Source of the DNA: CAZTQN01 sp964615765
Lineage (GTDB): Bacteria > Planctomycetota > Phycisphaerae > Phycisphaerales > UBA1924
Direction of reading: 5' to 3'
Length of the DNA: 64,000 nucleotides
Assembly: GCA_964615765.1 (NCBI GenBank)
Contig: CAZTQN010000010.1
Span: forward strand, 1-64,000
Part shown: piece by piece, positions 9,155 through 18,291 of the stretch
Position numbering within the stretch: position 1 is the stretch's first letter
Layout: every line of letters begins with the position of its first letter
The notes under the pieces: generated by a model
Database searches by the model: none
Seen by the model: only the letters and a program-made list of their open reading frames with translations
What the model was told of the DNA's origin: nothing
Position numbers and translations under genes: made by a program

Positions 9155-11137
9155 CTACTCCTCCAGGTACGTGTACCCGTCCAACCCGCTCTCATAGAAC
9201 GCCAGCAGGCTCTTGCCCTCGGCGACGGTGAGGCGGTTGGTCTTGATGGCCCGTTCGATATCGCGGCGCATCGCCCGGCGCATGTCCTGGTCGTCGTACT
9301 GGACATAGCCCAGCACTTCCTTGACGGTGTCGCCCTCGATGACTTCGTCGATCGACCAGTTCCCGCCGTCGGGCCCGTCGTTCGAGCCGCCGTCGGAGTT
9401 GTAACTCACGTGCACGGCGTGCGTGTCGCCCAGCAGGTTGTGCAGGTCGCCCAGGATCTCCTGGTACGCGCCGAGCAGGAACACGCCGATGTAGTACGGG
9501 TCGCCGTTCTTCAGTTCGTGCAGTTCCAGCGTCTTCTTCTCGACGCGCTTGTCGACGAACTGATCGATCTTGCCGTCGGAATCGCAGGTGATGTCGGCCA
9601 TGATGCCGCGGCGCGTCGGCTCCTCGTCCAGCCGGTGGATCGGCACGATCGGGAAGAGCTGGTCGATCGCCCACGAGTCGGGCATACTCTGGAACAGCGA
9701 GAAGTTGCAGAAGTAAATGTCGCTGAGGATCTCGGGCAGGGCCTCGAACTCCTCGGGAACTTCGCCCTTCTTCTGGCAGATGTCGATGACCTTGCGCCCG
9801 ATGGACCAGAACAGCCGCTCGCTCGCGGCCCGCATGGGCAGGCTCATGTAGCCCAGCCCGAACAGGCTCATCGCCTCGTCGCGGGCCTGCATGGCGTCGT
9901 GATAGACCTCGCCCGCGTTCCGCTCGCCCAGGCGTTCGTAGGCGTCGATCAGGTCGAGCACCGGCTGCGGGGGCTCCTTTTCCGCCGACAGGTCCGCCTT
10001 GATGCGCGTCATGTCCGGCTCGTGCGCGAAGGCGCTCTTGCCCAGCACGTTGACGACCAGCACGCTGCCGTAGGCGACCATCGCGCGCCCGGACTCGGAC
10101 ATGATCGTCGGGTGCGGCACGCCGGCGTCGTCGCAGACGGTCTTGATGCGGTACACGACGTCCGCCGCGTACTCCTCGACGGTGTAGTTGATCGAGCTCG
10201 ACCAGGCGCTCTGCGAGCCGTCGTAGTCGACGCCCATGCCCCCGCCGATGTCCAGGATCTTCATCCCGGCCCCGAGGCGGACGAGTTCGGCGTAGATGTG
10301 CGTCAGTTCGTTGACGGCGTTCTTGAGCTGGCGGATGTCGTAGAGCTGGCTGCCCACGTGGCAGTGCAGCATGTTCAGGCAATCCGCCATGCCGCGGGCC
10401 TTGAGATACTCGAGCGCGTCGAGCACTTCGGTCACGAACAGCCCGAACTTGCTGCGGGCGCCGGCGCTGGATTCCCACCGCCCGGCCCCGCGGCTGCTGA
10501 GCTTGGCCCGGATCCCGATCTTCGGGCGCACGCCGTACCGCTCCGCGTGCTTGACGATCAGTTCCAGTTCGCTGAACTTCTCGACGACGGGGATGATGTT
10601 CCGGCCCAGCTTGGTCGCCAGGATGACGGTCTCGATGAACTCGTCGTCCTTGAACCCGTTGCAGACGATGGGCATGTCGTCCTGCCCTTCGCTGAGGGCC
10701 AGCACGGCGAGCAGTTCCGGCTTGGAGCCGGCCTCGAGCCCGAACTTCAGCGTCTTGGCGATCGAGGCGATCTCCTCGCACACGTGCCGCTGCTGGTTGA
10801 CCTTGATCGGGTACACGCAGGAGTAGCCGGCCTGATAGGCGTGCTCGGCGATGGCCTTGTCGAACGCCGAACGGAGCTCGCGCAGGCGGTGCTCAAGGAT
10901 GCCCTTGAAGCGGATGAGCACGGGGGTGTGGATGCCGCGGTCGGCGAGGCCGGCGACCAGGTCCTTGAGGTCGATGGCGTGAGGGGTCTGCTTGTCGGGC
11001 ATGACGGTGACATGCCCGGCGGGGTTGACGCCGAAGTAGCCCTTGCCCCAGTCGCCGAGCCCGTACAGCTTGGCCGCGTCTTCGACCGTCCAGCGTCCGT
11101 GCAGGAACGCGTTCTTAGGAACCGAGATCGTCGCCAT
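9155..11137 (-). CDS. speA: Biosynthetic arginine decarboxylase
   Basis: 660 aa, matching the usual SpeA length of about 650-660. It converts arginine to agmatine and CO2 with PLP, the first step of the agmatine route to polyamines. The PLP lysine is K112 in YPIKVNQ. HVGSQ, DIGGGMGVDYDG (phosphate-binding glycine loop) and LLGAYQEILGDLHN near the C-terminus are typical of the alanine-racemase-fold decarboxylases of the SpeA type. ATG 11137 gives MATISVPK; an upstream in-frame extension is Arg-rich and unlike the family. It is the first gene of a minus-strand run that includes the DHS-like gene. No agmatinase, agmatine deiminase or aminopropyltransferase lies in the window. Confidence 0.95.
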   Translation of the reverse strand: MATISVPKNAFLHGRWTVEDAAKLYGLGDWGKGYFGVNPAGHVTVMPDKQTPHAIDLKDLVAGLADRGIHTPVLIRFKGILEHRLRELRSAFDKAIAEHAYQAGYSCVYPIKVNQQRHVCEEIASIAKTLKFGLEAGSKPELLAVLALSEGQDDMPIVCNGFKDDEFIETVILATKLGRNIIPVVEKFSELELIVKHAERYGVRPKIGIRAKLSSRGAGRWESSAGARSKFGLFVTEVLDALEYLKARGMADCLNMLHCHVGSQLYDIRQLKNAVNELTHIYAELVRLGAGMKILDIGGGMGVDYDGSQSAWSSSINYTVEEYAADVVYRIKTVCDDAGVPHPTIMSESGRAMVAYGSVLVVNVLGKSAFAHEPDMTRIKADLSAEKEPPQPVLDLIDAYERLGERNAGEVYHDAMQARDEAMSLFGLGYMSLPMRAASERLFWSIGRKVIDICQKKGEVPEEFEALPEILSDIYFCNFSLFQSMPDSWAIDQLFPIVPIHRLDEEPTRRGIMADITCDSDGKIDQFVDKRVEKKTLELHELKNGDPYYIGVFLLGAYQEILGDLHNLLGDTHAVHVSYNSDGGSNDGPDGGNWSIDEVIEGDTVKEVLGYVQYDDQDMRRAMRRDIERAIKTNRLTVAEGKSLLAFYESGLDGYTYLEE

Positions 11138-11434
11138 GGTGCGCGTTGCTCCAGCCGCGACTCGCGCGGCCCGGTGCCGGCGAGGCCCGCCGCGCTTCGC
11201 GAGCGTCGGCGGCAGTGCGAGTGACACACGCCGCTCAACCCGCGGGTGGTATTGACCAGCCCGCGAGCGCACGGCGTGAACGTCCCCGACCGGTGCGACG
11301 CGCTGGTTCAGTCCGGATGAACCGGAAACGCCGACATCGCCGCGCGCTCGTGCCGAGATTGCTCCAAGTGTATCACGCCCCGCCGAACGCGGAGCGGCCG
11401 GCGAGCCCGCCCGCAGCGGGCAGCCGCGCCCGGT
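11138..11434. other. Intergenic region upstream of speA
   Basis: About 297 bp between the speA start and the end of the zinc-ribbon gene upstream of it. No convincing gene or hairpin with a T-run was seen. It must hold the promoter of the speA operon, but I cannot pick out a reliable -35/-10 pair. Confidence 0.4.
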
Positions 11435-12334
11435 TCAGCCCAGCGCCCCCTTGAGCGCCGCCGGCGACCCGGTCGCGATGATCGACTGCACCTGCTTCCG
11501 CAGGCGGTGGTGCAGGTTCCAGTACAGCACCAGCGCGATCAGCGGGCCGATGAGAACGAGCGCCCCGACGGTCGCCAGCACCGGCAGCAGCCAGATGTAC
11601 AGCTTGGTCTTGTCCACGATCCACCCGTCCGGGACGCGCTTGGCCATCCACCGGGTGTACTTGATCACCGCGAAGAACTGCACCGCCCACGCGACCAGGC
11701 TCAGCAGGCTCACGACCGCCAGCGCGCCGGCGAGGACCATCCCCAAGCCCGAAGCGCCGGAAGCCCCGCCGACGGCCGCGTTCCCGCCCGCGAGCAGCCC
11801 CAGTTGAAGCAGGAACTGGACCAGCGCGCACCCCGCGCCGACGAGCACCGCGATCCGGGCCAGGTTCCGAGCCGCGTCGGGCGTCTCCGTGCCGACAAAC
11901 TGCGGGTCCGGCGTCGTGTACCGCAGGTAGCCCAGGACGAGCATCACCTGCGGGATCAGCCCAAGCGCGGCCCCGACAATGACAACCCACCCGCCGCCGG
12001 CGAACGCCAACAGAATGTTCACCACCACCAGCACAATCGACACGAGGATCCCGTTGAGCACCAGCCCCAGGCCGCTCTCGACGGATCGCTGATAGTCGGG
12101 CGAGGCGTACTGCAGCAGGATGCCCTGCAAAGACCGTGACACGTCGGTCCCGCACTCCGGACATTTGCCCGCCAGGGGCGAGCCGCGCAGGTTGTACCCG
12201 CACTGAATGCAGTTGCGATCGACTTCAACTACGACCATTGAGCCGTTGACGCCCATCGGCGGCGGCGGCACCGCGGCAGGAGCAACGGCCGTTCCCGATA
12301 CGTCCGCGCGGGGGTCCGTCGTGTGCTGGCTCAT
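11435..12334 (-). CDS. Polytopic membrane protein with N-terminal zinc ribbon
   Basis: 299 aa. A Pro/Ala-rich head is followed by the ribbon CIQCGYNLRG...CPECG (about 42-62), then an amphipathic stretch and about six hydrophobic helices to the C-terminus (WYNLHHRLRK-like end). The ribbon consensus is almost identical to that of the proteins at 4855-5676 and 58052-58663. The order (ribbon first, membrane after) differs from the C-terminal ribbon type. Function unknown. It is a monocistronic-looking gene between speA and a dockerin-tailed secreted protein. Confidence 0.65.
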   Translation of the reverse strand: MSQHTTDPRADVSGTAVAPAAVPPPPMGVNGSMVVVEVDRNCIQCGYNLRGSPLAGKCPECGTDVSRSLQGILLQYASPDYQRSVESGLGLVLNGILVSIVLVVVNILLAFAGGGWVVIVGAALGLIPQVMLVLGYLRYTTPDPQFVGTETPDAARNLARIAVLVGAGCALVQFLLQLGLLAGGNAAVGGASGASGLGMVLAGALAVVSLLSLVAWAVQFFAVIKYTRWMAKRVPDGWIVDKTKLYIWLLPVLATVGALVLIGPLIALVLYWNLHHRLRKQVQSIIATGSPAALKGALG

Positions 12335-12425
12335 ACGTGGGGTATACCCGAACGCGGGAACCGACGCAAGCTGTCACGGGCGTATGCCGTCTGCCCCTTC
12401 GCCAACGCCGCCGCTCAAGCCGCGT

Positions 12426-13982
12426 TCAGCACCCCGCAAAATACGCCGACAGCAGATCGAAAATGTCCTGCACCGTCACGCCGCCGGCGCCGTTGAAGTC
12501 CGCCCGCGGATCGCCGGAGAAGTACAACCCGAGGTAGTCGAAGATGTCCTGCACCGTCAGGCTGCCGGAGCGGTTGACGTCGGCGGGGCATGTCAGGCGG
12601 ACGCGCAGGAGCGCTTCGCCGGCGATAGGACCACCCAGCCCGCTGGTCAGGTCGGCCGTGAAGTAGAACCATCCGTCGTCGGTCAGGAATCCGCCGGTGA
12701 CTTTGTTGTTGAGCCCGGCGTCGGTGGTGCTGGGCGCGCGCTCGAGGTTGATGTTGTCGTCCGCCGCGCCGTTGCCGTCTAGGTCGACCGCGTCGCCCCG
12801 GCGGAGGGCGACGCGCAGGTTGTTGAACACCCACACGGCGTTGCGGGCGGAGTCGGTGTTGTTCGTGAAGCCGCCGACGACAAAGTCGCCGCGGTTGTTG
12901 CCCGTGTGCTCGAAGAAGGTGTTGGCCGTGGGCGAGGTGGTGCCGATGTTCCACAGCGACGCGTCGTAGTTTTCGCCGGTCACGCCGCCGGGGACCTGCG
13001 GGTTGGTCGCGGTGCTGGCGATGACCAGCGGCGCGCCGGTCAGCCCGCCGCGCACCACCCAGCCGGCGTTGTCGGTGTTCTCGCCGCGCGCAAACCACGT
13101 CCCGTCCGAGTTCATGTTCGCCGAGATGATGCCGAACACCGGCGAGCCGAGCCCCGGCAGCACCGCGGATTCCTGCACCACCACCGCGTTGTTGACCGCG
13201 ACGATCTGATTCTGCGCCGCGGCTCCGTTCAGGCTGCCCCGCGCCAGCCAGTTCGCCCCGCTCGCGTCCACCCAGAAGTTGCCGAAGTCGAACGACGCCC
13301 AGGTGTCGCTGGCGATCTGGCCCGTCGGCGCGGTCGCGGCGTTGCCCTCCTGAGCCACCAGCCCGCCCGCGTTGTTCAGCAGCAGCGCTCCGTCGGTCGC
13401 GGTGGTCAGGCCGCTCAACGACGTGCGGAACGCGACGGCCCCGGCGTTGGACATGTTGACATCGGAGATTGTGTTGATCGACGCCCCGGGAATCACGCCC
13501 GCGACGGACTGCTCCTGCCGCGCCACCACCACGAACCCCGTCGGCGTCGCCCGCACCGCGACCAGGTCGTTGCTCGTGTCGCCGGTCAGGTCGTTCTGAA
13601 ACGCGTGCGTCGCGTCGTCGGCGACGGCGACGCGGCGGTCCGACATGTTCTCGGGCACGCGCCCGGGCTCGATCTCGGTCACGCCCTCGCGAACCACCAC
13701 CACGCCCGACGTCCCCGAGCCGACCATGTACACCGCGTCGTTGCTCGTCGAGCCGGAGTTGATCCGGGCCAGCAGCATCCACCGCGCGCCGTTCGGGCTG
13801 CGCACGGGGCGGTCGAACGACGAGAACTTCAGCCCCGGCAGACCCGGCACGTCGGACGTCGGGCTGGCGGCGACGGTGGAATACACGACCCGCGGCGGGG
13901 CGCCGAGCTGCGCCAACACGCTCGCGGACATCGCCAGACCACAGACCGCCACACACGCCGCACCGCGCGCCAAAGACGCCAT
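12426..13982 (-). CDS. Secreted protein with C-terminal GC-type dockerin-like domain
   Basis: 518 aa. The ATG at 13982 is fixed by AGGAGG at 6-nt spacing. A signal peptide (about 1-24, ending SVLAQ) precedes a long beta-rich region of repeated GxxxxxxARG...-type phrases without a recognised catalytic motif. The last 55 residues hold two dockerin-like repeats, VNRSGSLTVQDIFDYL and DFNGAGGVTVQDIFDLL, and the protein ends in AYFAGC. Terminal GC after paired Ca-binding-like repeats is the planctomycete GC-type dockerin tail, thought to anchor or sort exported proteins. The body resembles planctomycete proteins of unknown function; no enzyme activity is claimed. Confidence 0.8.
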   Translation of the reverse strand: MASLARGAACVAVCGLAMSASVLAQLGAPPRVVYSTVAASPTSDVPGLPGLKFSSFDRPVRSPNGARWMLLARINSGSTSNDAVYMVGSGTSGVVVVREGVTEIEPGRVPENMSDRRVAVADDATHAFQNDLTGDTSNDLVAVRATPTGFVVVARQEQSVAGVIPGASINTISDVNMSNAGAVAFRTSLSGLTTATDGALLLNNAGGLVAQEGNAATAPTGQIASDTWASFDFGNFWVDASGANWLARGSLNGAAAQNQIVAVNNAVVVQESAVLPGLGSPVFGIISANMNSDGTWFARGENTDNAGWVVRGGLTGAPLVIASTATNPQVPGGVTGENYDASLWNIGTTSPTANTFFEHTGNNRGDFVVGGFTNNTDSARNAVWVFNNLRVALRRGDAVDLDGNGAADDNINLERAPSTTDAGLNNKVTGGFLTDDGWFYFTADLTSGLGGPIAGEALLRVRLTCPADVNRSGSLTVQDIFDYLGLYFSGDPRADFNGAGGVTVQDIFDLLSAYFAGC

Positions 13983-14139
13983 AGGACACCTCCTGAACAC
14001 CAAACACATCGGGCTATTGCTGTGCCGGCCGTCGACAGCGGGCAGCCTCGGGTACGCCGCAACGACGAGCGATGTTGCACCCGACCCAGCACGGGCCCGC
14101 GAACGACCAAAACTTCACACGATCTTCGTGAAGGTCGCT

Positions 14140-14706
14140 TCACGTTTCCCGGGTGACGACGTCGAGCCGCGCAGCGTTGCTTTCACGCTGATCCACCTGT
14201 TCCGCCGCCCGGGCCGCCGCCGGGCTGGCCACCATCGTCCCGCCCCGGGCCGTCGCCCCGACCACGATCGCGCCCGCGATCAGCACCATGTTCTTGATGA
14301 TGTACTGACCTTCGAGCGTCGGCACCAAGCCCGGCACGCGCCACGTTTCACCCGGAAAGAGCACCAGCGGCGTCAACGTGCCGCCCATCTGGGCGATGAG
14401 CAGCAGCAGCGTCCCACGCAGCACCACCGCCCGCACGCCCGGCCCGCCGGCGCCGATCAAAAGCCCCAGCCCAATCAGCGTCTCCCACGCGGCTAGCACC
14501 GGGCGCGAGACCTCCGGGCCGACGACGCCGAATGTCAACCGCGCGATCGTCCGCGTCGCCAGTTCGTCCGCCGGGCTCAGCCCCGGCACGAACTTCAGCA
14601 CGCCGAACCACAAGAACGTGACCCCGAGGGCCACCCGCAGCAGCGTCGGCCCGTGCCGCGCCATCCACCGGGTGATCGTGGCATCGATAGCGGTCGAACG
14701 CGGCAT
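14140..14706 (-). CDS. DoxX-like small membrane protein
   Basis: About 188 aa from ATG 14706, with four to five hydrophobic helices. The first carries RVALGVTFLWFGVLKF, typical of DoxX/DUF417-type quinone-associated membrane proteins; a later GQYIIKNMVLIAGA segment is also typical of that group. An in-frame start at 14778 would run into the divergent nadE start at 14781, so the internal ATG is preferred. It is divergent from nadE and downstream of nothing obvious. Physiological role unknown. Confidence 0.65.
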   Translation of the reverse strand: MPRSTAIDATITRWMARHGPTLLRVALGVTFLWFGVLKFVPGLSPADELATRTIARLTFGVVGPEVSRPVLAAWETLIGLGLLIGAGGPGVRAVVLRGTLLLLIAQMGGTLTPLVLFPGETWRVPGLVPTLEGQYIIKNMVLIAGAIVVGATARGGTMVASPAAARAAEQVDQRESNAARLDVVTRET

Positions 14707-14780
14707 GCTTCTACCGTACGGCGGCGACCCCCCACTCCGCGCCCCAACGCCCGATTCCCCCGCTTTTCGCTTTCGCACCC

Positions 14781-16529
14781 ATGCACATCGCCCTCGTCCA
14801 GTTCAACGCCACCGTCGGCGACCTCCGCGGCAACGCCGATCGGATGATCGCGCTCGCCCTCACCGCCGCCGACGCCGACCTCATCGTCTTTCCCGAACTG
14901 GCCATCAGCGGCTACCCGCCGAAGGACCTGGTGCTGCAGCAAGGGTTTGTGGACGACTGCGAGCGGGCCGCCGACCGCGTCGCCGCCGCCCTCGCGCACA
15001 GCCCGTGCACGCTCGTCATCGGCGTGCCGCTCCGCGCGCCGGGCAGCCCCGCGAACGCCGGCGGCGTGAGCAACGCGCTGCTGGCCTACCGCGCCGGCGA
15101 GCGCATCGCCCGCTACGACAAGCGGTTGCTCCCGACGTACGACGTCTTCGACGAGAACCGCTACTTCACGCCCGGCACGCGCTCGGTCGTCATCGACGTG
15201 CCCGCCCGCGCCGGCAGCGCCCCCGCCAAAACCTGGCGCGTCGGGCTCTCCATCTGCGAGGACCTCTGGCGTGGCGAGGACGCCGGCTTCAGCCACCGCT
15301 ACCTCGACGCCCCCGACCCCGTCGCCGCCCTCGTTCAGCCCCAGCCAGACGGCCGCCCGGGCGCAGAGATCATCATCAACCCCTCCGCCAGCCCGTTCGT
15401 GCTCGGCAAGGGGGCGCGGCACCGGGCCATCCTGCGCGGGCACGCGCAGCGCCACGGCGTGCACGTCGCCGCCGTCAACGTCGTCGGCGGGAACGACGAA
15501 CTCGTCTTCGACGGGCACGCCGCGGTCTTCGACCCGCGCGGCCGCCTGCTCGCCGCCGGCCCCGGCTTCGCCGAGTGCGTCGTCCCCGTCCGCATCGACC
15601 CCGCGCTGGCCGAAACCGCCCCGACGGACCCGCTGCTGAGCACCGCCGACGAGCGCCTGCTCTTCGACGCGCTGGTGCTGGGCGTGCGCGATTATCTCCG
15701 CAAAACCGGCTTCAAGTCCGCCCTGCTCGGGCTCTCCGGCGGGATCGACTCGGCCGTCACCGCCGTCATCGGCGTCGCCGCTCTGGGTGCGGCGAACATC
15801 CGCGGCGTCAGCCTCCCCAGCCGCTATTCCTCCGACGGCTCCAAGACCGACGCCGGCGACCTCGCCCAGCGCCTCAGCATCCGCCTTGACACGCTCAGCG
15901 TCGAGCCCGCGTTCGTCGCCCTGCTCGACACCCTCGCCCCCGTCTTCGCGGGCCGCTCGCCCGACGTGACGGAAGAGAACCTGCAGTCCCGCGTTCGCGG
16001 CACGCTGCTCATGGCCCTGTCCAACAAGACCGGCGCGCTGCTGCTCACCACCGGCAACAAGAGCGAGCTCGCCGTCGGCTATTGCACGCTCTACGGCGAC
16101 ATGAACGGCGGACTCGCCGTGCTCTCCGACGTCACCAAGCAGTGGGTCTACCGCCTGGCCCGCTGGATGAACGCCCACCCGGACCAGCTCGGCATCTCGG
16201 GTCTCACCGCCCCGCCGATCCCCGAACCCAGCATCACCAAGCCCCCGAGCGCCGAACTGCGCGAGAACCAGACCGACCAGGACTCGCTCCCGCCGTATGA
16301 CGTGCTGGACGAGATCATCGAGCGCTACGTCGAGCGCCGCCAGGCGTCGGAAACGATCGTTCGGGAAAGCGGCTTCGACGCCGCGCTGGTCGCCCGCGTG
16401 CTGCGCCTGATCGACCTGAGCGAGTACAAGCGCAAGCAGGCTGCCATCGGGCTGAAGGTCACGGGCGTGGCGTTCGGATCAGGCCGACGCATGCCGATCG
16501 CGGCACGGCTCAGCCGCGTCGGGCCGTAA
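14781..16529 (+). CDS. nadE: Glutamine-dependent NAD+ synthetase
   Basis: 582 aa, two-domain NadE. It amidates deamido-NAD to NAD using ammonia released from glutamine. The N-terminal nitrilase-fold glutaminase domain has the triad E39 (FPELAISGYPPKD), K114 (YDKRLLPTYDVF) and C159 (SICEDLW). The C-terminal synthetase domain has the P-loop LSGGIDSA near 317-324 and the LTTGNKSE motif. Both halves are complete, so the enzyme should use glutamine directly. The gene is convergent with nuoN, only 14 bp apart. Confidence 0.95.
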   Translation: MHIALVQFNATVGDLRGNADRMIALALTAADADLIVFPELAISGYPPKDLVLQQGFVDDCERAADRVAAALAHSPCTLVIGVPLRAPGSPANAGGVSNALLAYRAGERIARYDKRLLPTYDVFDENRYFTPGTRSVVIDVPARAGSAPAKTWRVGLSICEDLWRGEDAGFSHRYLDAPDPVAALVQPQPDGRPGAEIIINPSASPFVLGKGARHRAILRGHAQRHGVHVAAVNVVGGNDELVFDGHAAVFDPRGRLLAAGPGFAECVVPVRIDPALAETAPTDPLLSTADERLLFDALVLGVRDYLRKTGFKSALLGLSGGIDSAVTAVIGVAALGAANIRGVSLPSRYSSDGSKTDAGDLAQRLSIRLDTLSVEPAFVALLDTLAPVFAGRSPDVTEENLQSRVRGTLLMALSNKTGALLLTTGNKSELAVGYCTLYGDMNGGLAVLSDVTKQWVYRLARWMNAHPDQLGISGLTAPPIPEPSITKPPSAELRENQTDQDSLPPYDVLDEIIERYVERRQASETIVRESGFDAALVARVLRLIDLSEYKRKQAAIGLKVTGVAFGSGRRMPIAARLSRVGP

Positions 16530-16543
16530 CACGGCTCACAAAC

Positions 16544-18184
16544 TCAGTTCACACTCGGCACAGCCGCTTCGTTCAGCACGACAGGGCTGGTCGCGGGCTC
16601 GGCGCTCGCCGGAACCTCGGCCCGCTGACGGATCGGCACATTGCTGCCGACGTAGCGTCCGGCGATGCTGGCAAACTCGCCCAGCGTCGTCCCGAGCACC
16701 ATCAGCCCGATGATCGCGATGATCGACGCCATGCCGGCATACCGGCGCGACTCGAACGGCGTCAGCACGACCTTGGCGGCGTTCGGGGCCGACTCCGGCT
16801 TGTCGATGAAGCCCATGTACGCCAGCCGCAGGTAGTAGTACGCCGCGATCGCGCTGTTGATCGCCAGCACGATCACCAGCGTGTACTCGCCCGCGCGAAT
16901 CGCCGAGGAGAACAGCGGCAGCTTGGCGAAGAAGCCCAGCAGCGGCGGCAGGCCGAGCAGGCCCACCGCGGACATCACCAGCGTCCAGCCGACCAGCGGG
17001 TACGTGTGGATCAGCCCGCGGAAATCGTCGACGTGGTCGGCCTCGTCCATCTGCCCGTCCGGGGCCCGCTTCTCCAGCGAGGCGACCGCCGCGAACGCGC
17101 CCGCCGTCGTGATCCCGTACGACAGCAGATAGAACCACACCGCCGCCAGCCCGCTCGACGACAGATCCGACGACGGCGCCCCAGGCCCGACCAGCACCGC
17201 CACCAGCATGTACCCCGTGTGCGCGATCGACGAATACGCCAGGATCCGCTTCACGCTCGTCTGCACCAGCGCCAGCACGTTCCCGACCGACATCGTCAGG
17301 ATCGCCACGATCCACAGCAGCGCGTGCAGCGCTTCCGGCAGGCGATCGCCCGTCGGCCCGAACCGCCACCCAACCAGGCTCAGCAGCAGCATGATCGCGA
17401 AGAACCCGGCCGCCTTGGGCACAAACGCCAGGAACCCGCTCACGCTCGCCGACGCGCCCTGATACACGTCCGGCGTGTAGAAGTGCATCGGGACCGCGGC
17501 GACCTTGAACAGCACGCCCACGATCGCGATGAGCAGCCCCATCATCGTCAGCGTGTTGACCCCGCCCGCCTTCACCTGGGCGTCGATCGACTTGGCGATG
17601 TCCAGGAAGTGCGTCGAACCCGTCCCGCCATAGATGAACGCGAACCCGAACAGGAAGATCGCCGCGCTCATCGCCCCGAGGAAGAAGTACTTCACCCCCG
17701 CTTCCATCGAGCGGTTGCGCTGCGTCGACAGGCTCACCATCACGTACGTCGGCAGGCTGGTGAGTTCGAGGGCCAGGAACAGGAAGATCAGGTCGTCGCT
17801 GCCGGCGCACAGCATCAGCCCCGTGAGCGAGAACAGCACGAGGGCGTAGAACTCGCCGCGGATGGCCCGGGCCGCGTCGAACGGGCGCCCGCGGTCAACG
17901 TCCGCCTCGATCTCGCGGTCCGCCACGCCCGCCATGAGCAGGATCAGCACCAGCCCGACGATGCAGACCAGGATCTTGCCGTACATCGCCAAGTACGGCA
18001 GGGGCGCCGTCGTCGCGACCGACGTCTGATGCGCCAGCGCCAGCGCGACCACCACCCCGATCAGGCTGATCGGGCGGCACAGACGCCGCGTCGCCCGCTC
18101 GCGCGATTGCCCGATGATCATCACCGCGCACGTCGTGACGAACAGCGCGATCTCCGGCCAGAGTTGGGCGAGCTTGTCGATCAT
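16544..18184 (-). CDS. nuoN: NADH-quinone oxidoreductase subunit N
   Basis: 546 aa with about 14 membrane helices and the proton_antipo_M domain of complex I antiporter-like subunits (ALELTSLPTYVMV; VKYFFLGAMSAAIFLFG; HTGYMLVAVLVG). It forms one of the proton channels of the membrane arm. It is the last gene of nuoJKLMN; the 107-bp gap to nuoM holds degenerate 15-bp repeats (18198-18278). There is a somewhat extended loop between TM1 and TM3 with DREIEADVDRGRPFD. Normal length for the family. Confidence 0.95.
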   Translation of the reverse strand: MIDKLAQLWPEIALFVTTCAVMIIGQSRERATRRLCRPISLIGVVVALALAHQTSVATTAPLPYLAMYGKILVCIVGLVLILLMAGVADREIEADVDRGRPFDAARAIRGEFYALVLFSLTGLMLCAGSDDLIFLFLALELTSLPTYVMVSLSTQRNRSMEAGVKYFFLGAMSAAIFLFGFAFIYGGTGSTHFLDIAKSIDAQVKAGGVNTLTMMGLLIAIVGVLFKVAAVPMHFYTPDVYQGASASVSGFLAFVPKAAGFFAIMLLLSLVGWRFGPTGDRLPEALHALLWIVAILTMSVGNVLALVQTSVKRILAYSSIAHTGYMLVAVLVGPGAPSSDLSSSGLAAVWFYLLSYGITTAGAFAAVASLEKRAPDGQMDEADHVDDFRGLIHTYPLVGWTLVMSAVGLLGLPPLLGFFAKLPLFSSAIRAGEYTLVIVLAINSAIAAYYYLRLAYMGFIDKPESAPNAAKVVLTPFESRRYAGMASIIAIIGLMVLGTTLGEFASIAGRYVGSNVPIRQRAEVPASAEPATSPVVLNEAAVPSVN

Positions 18185-18197
18185 GCGTGCGGAACTC

Positions 18198-18278
18198 GGG
18201 TCGGTCTCAAACGGGTCGGGTCAGTCTTGGTCGGGTCGGTCTTGGTCGGGTCGGTCGTAAGCGGGTCGGTCAGTCCGC
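18198..18278. repeat. Degenerate 15-bp tandem repeats between nuoM and nuoN
   Basis: Five units each begin GGGTCGG(G/T)TC, at 18198, 18213, 18233, 18248 and 18263. Four are about 15 bp and one is 20 bp. They fill most of the gap between the nuoM stop and the nuoN start, where the nuoN ribosome-binding site and any processing signal must lie. Confidence 0.8.
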
Positions 18279-18291
18279 ATTGGTGAATCAC

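Noticed and set aside
8786..11224. Plus-strand open frame opposite speA
   Set aside because: Antisense shadow; speA is fully supported by motifs and length.
16523..16535. Small hairpin between nadE and nuoN as a bidirectional terminator
   Set aside because: Only a 5-bp stem and no T-run.
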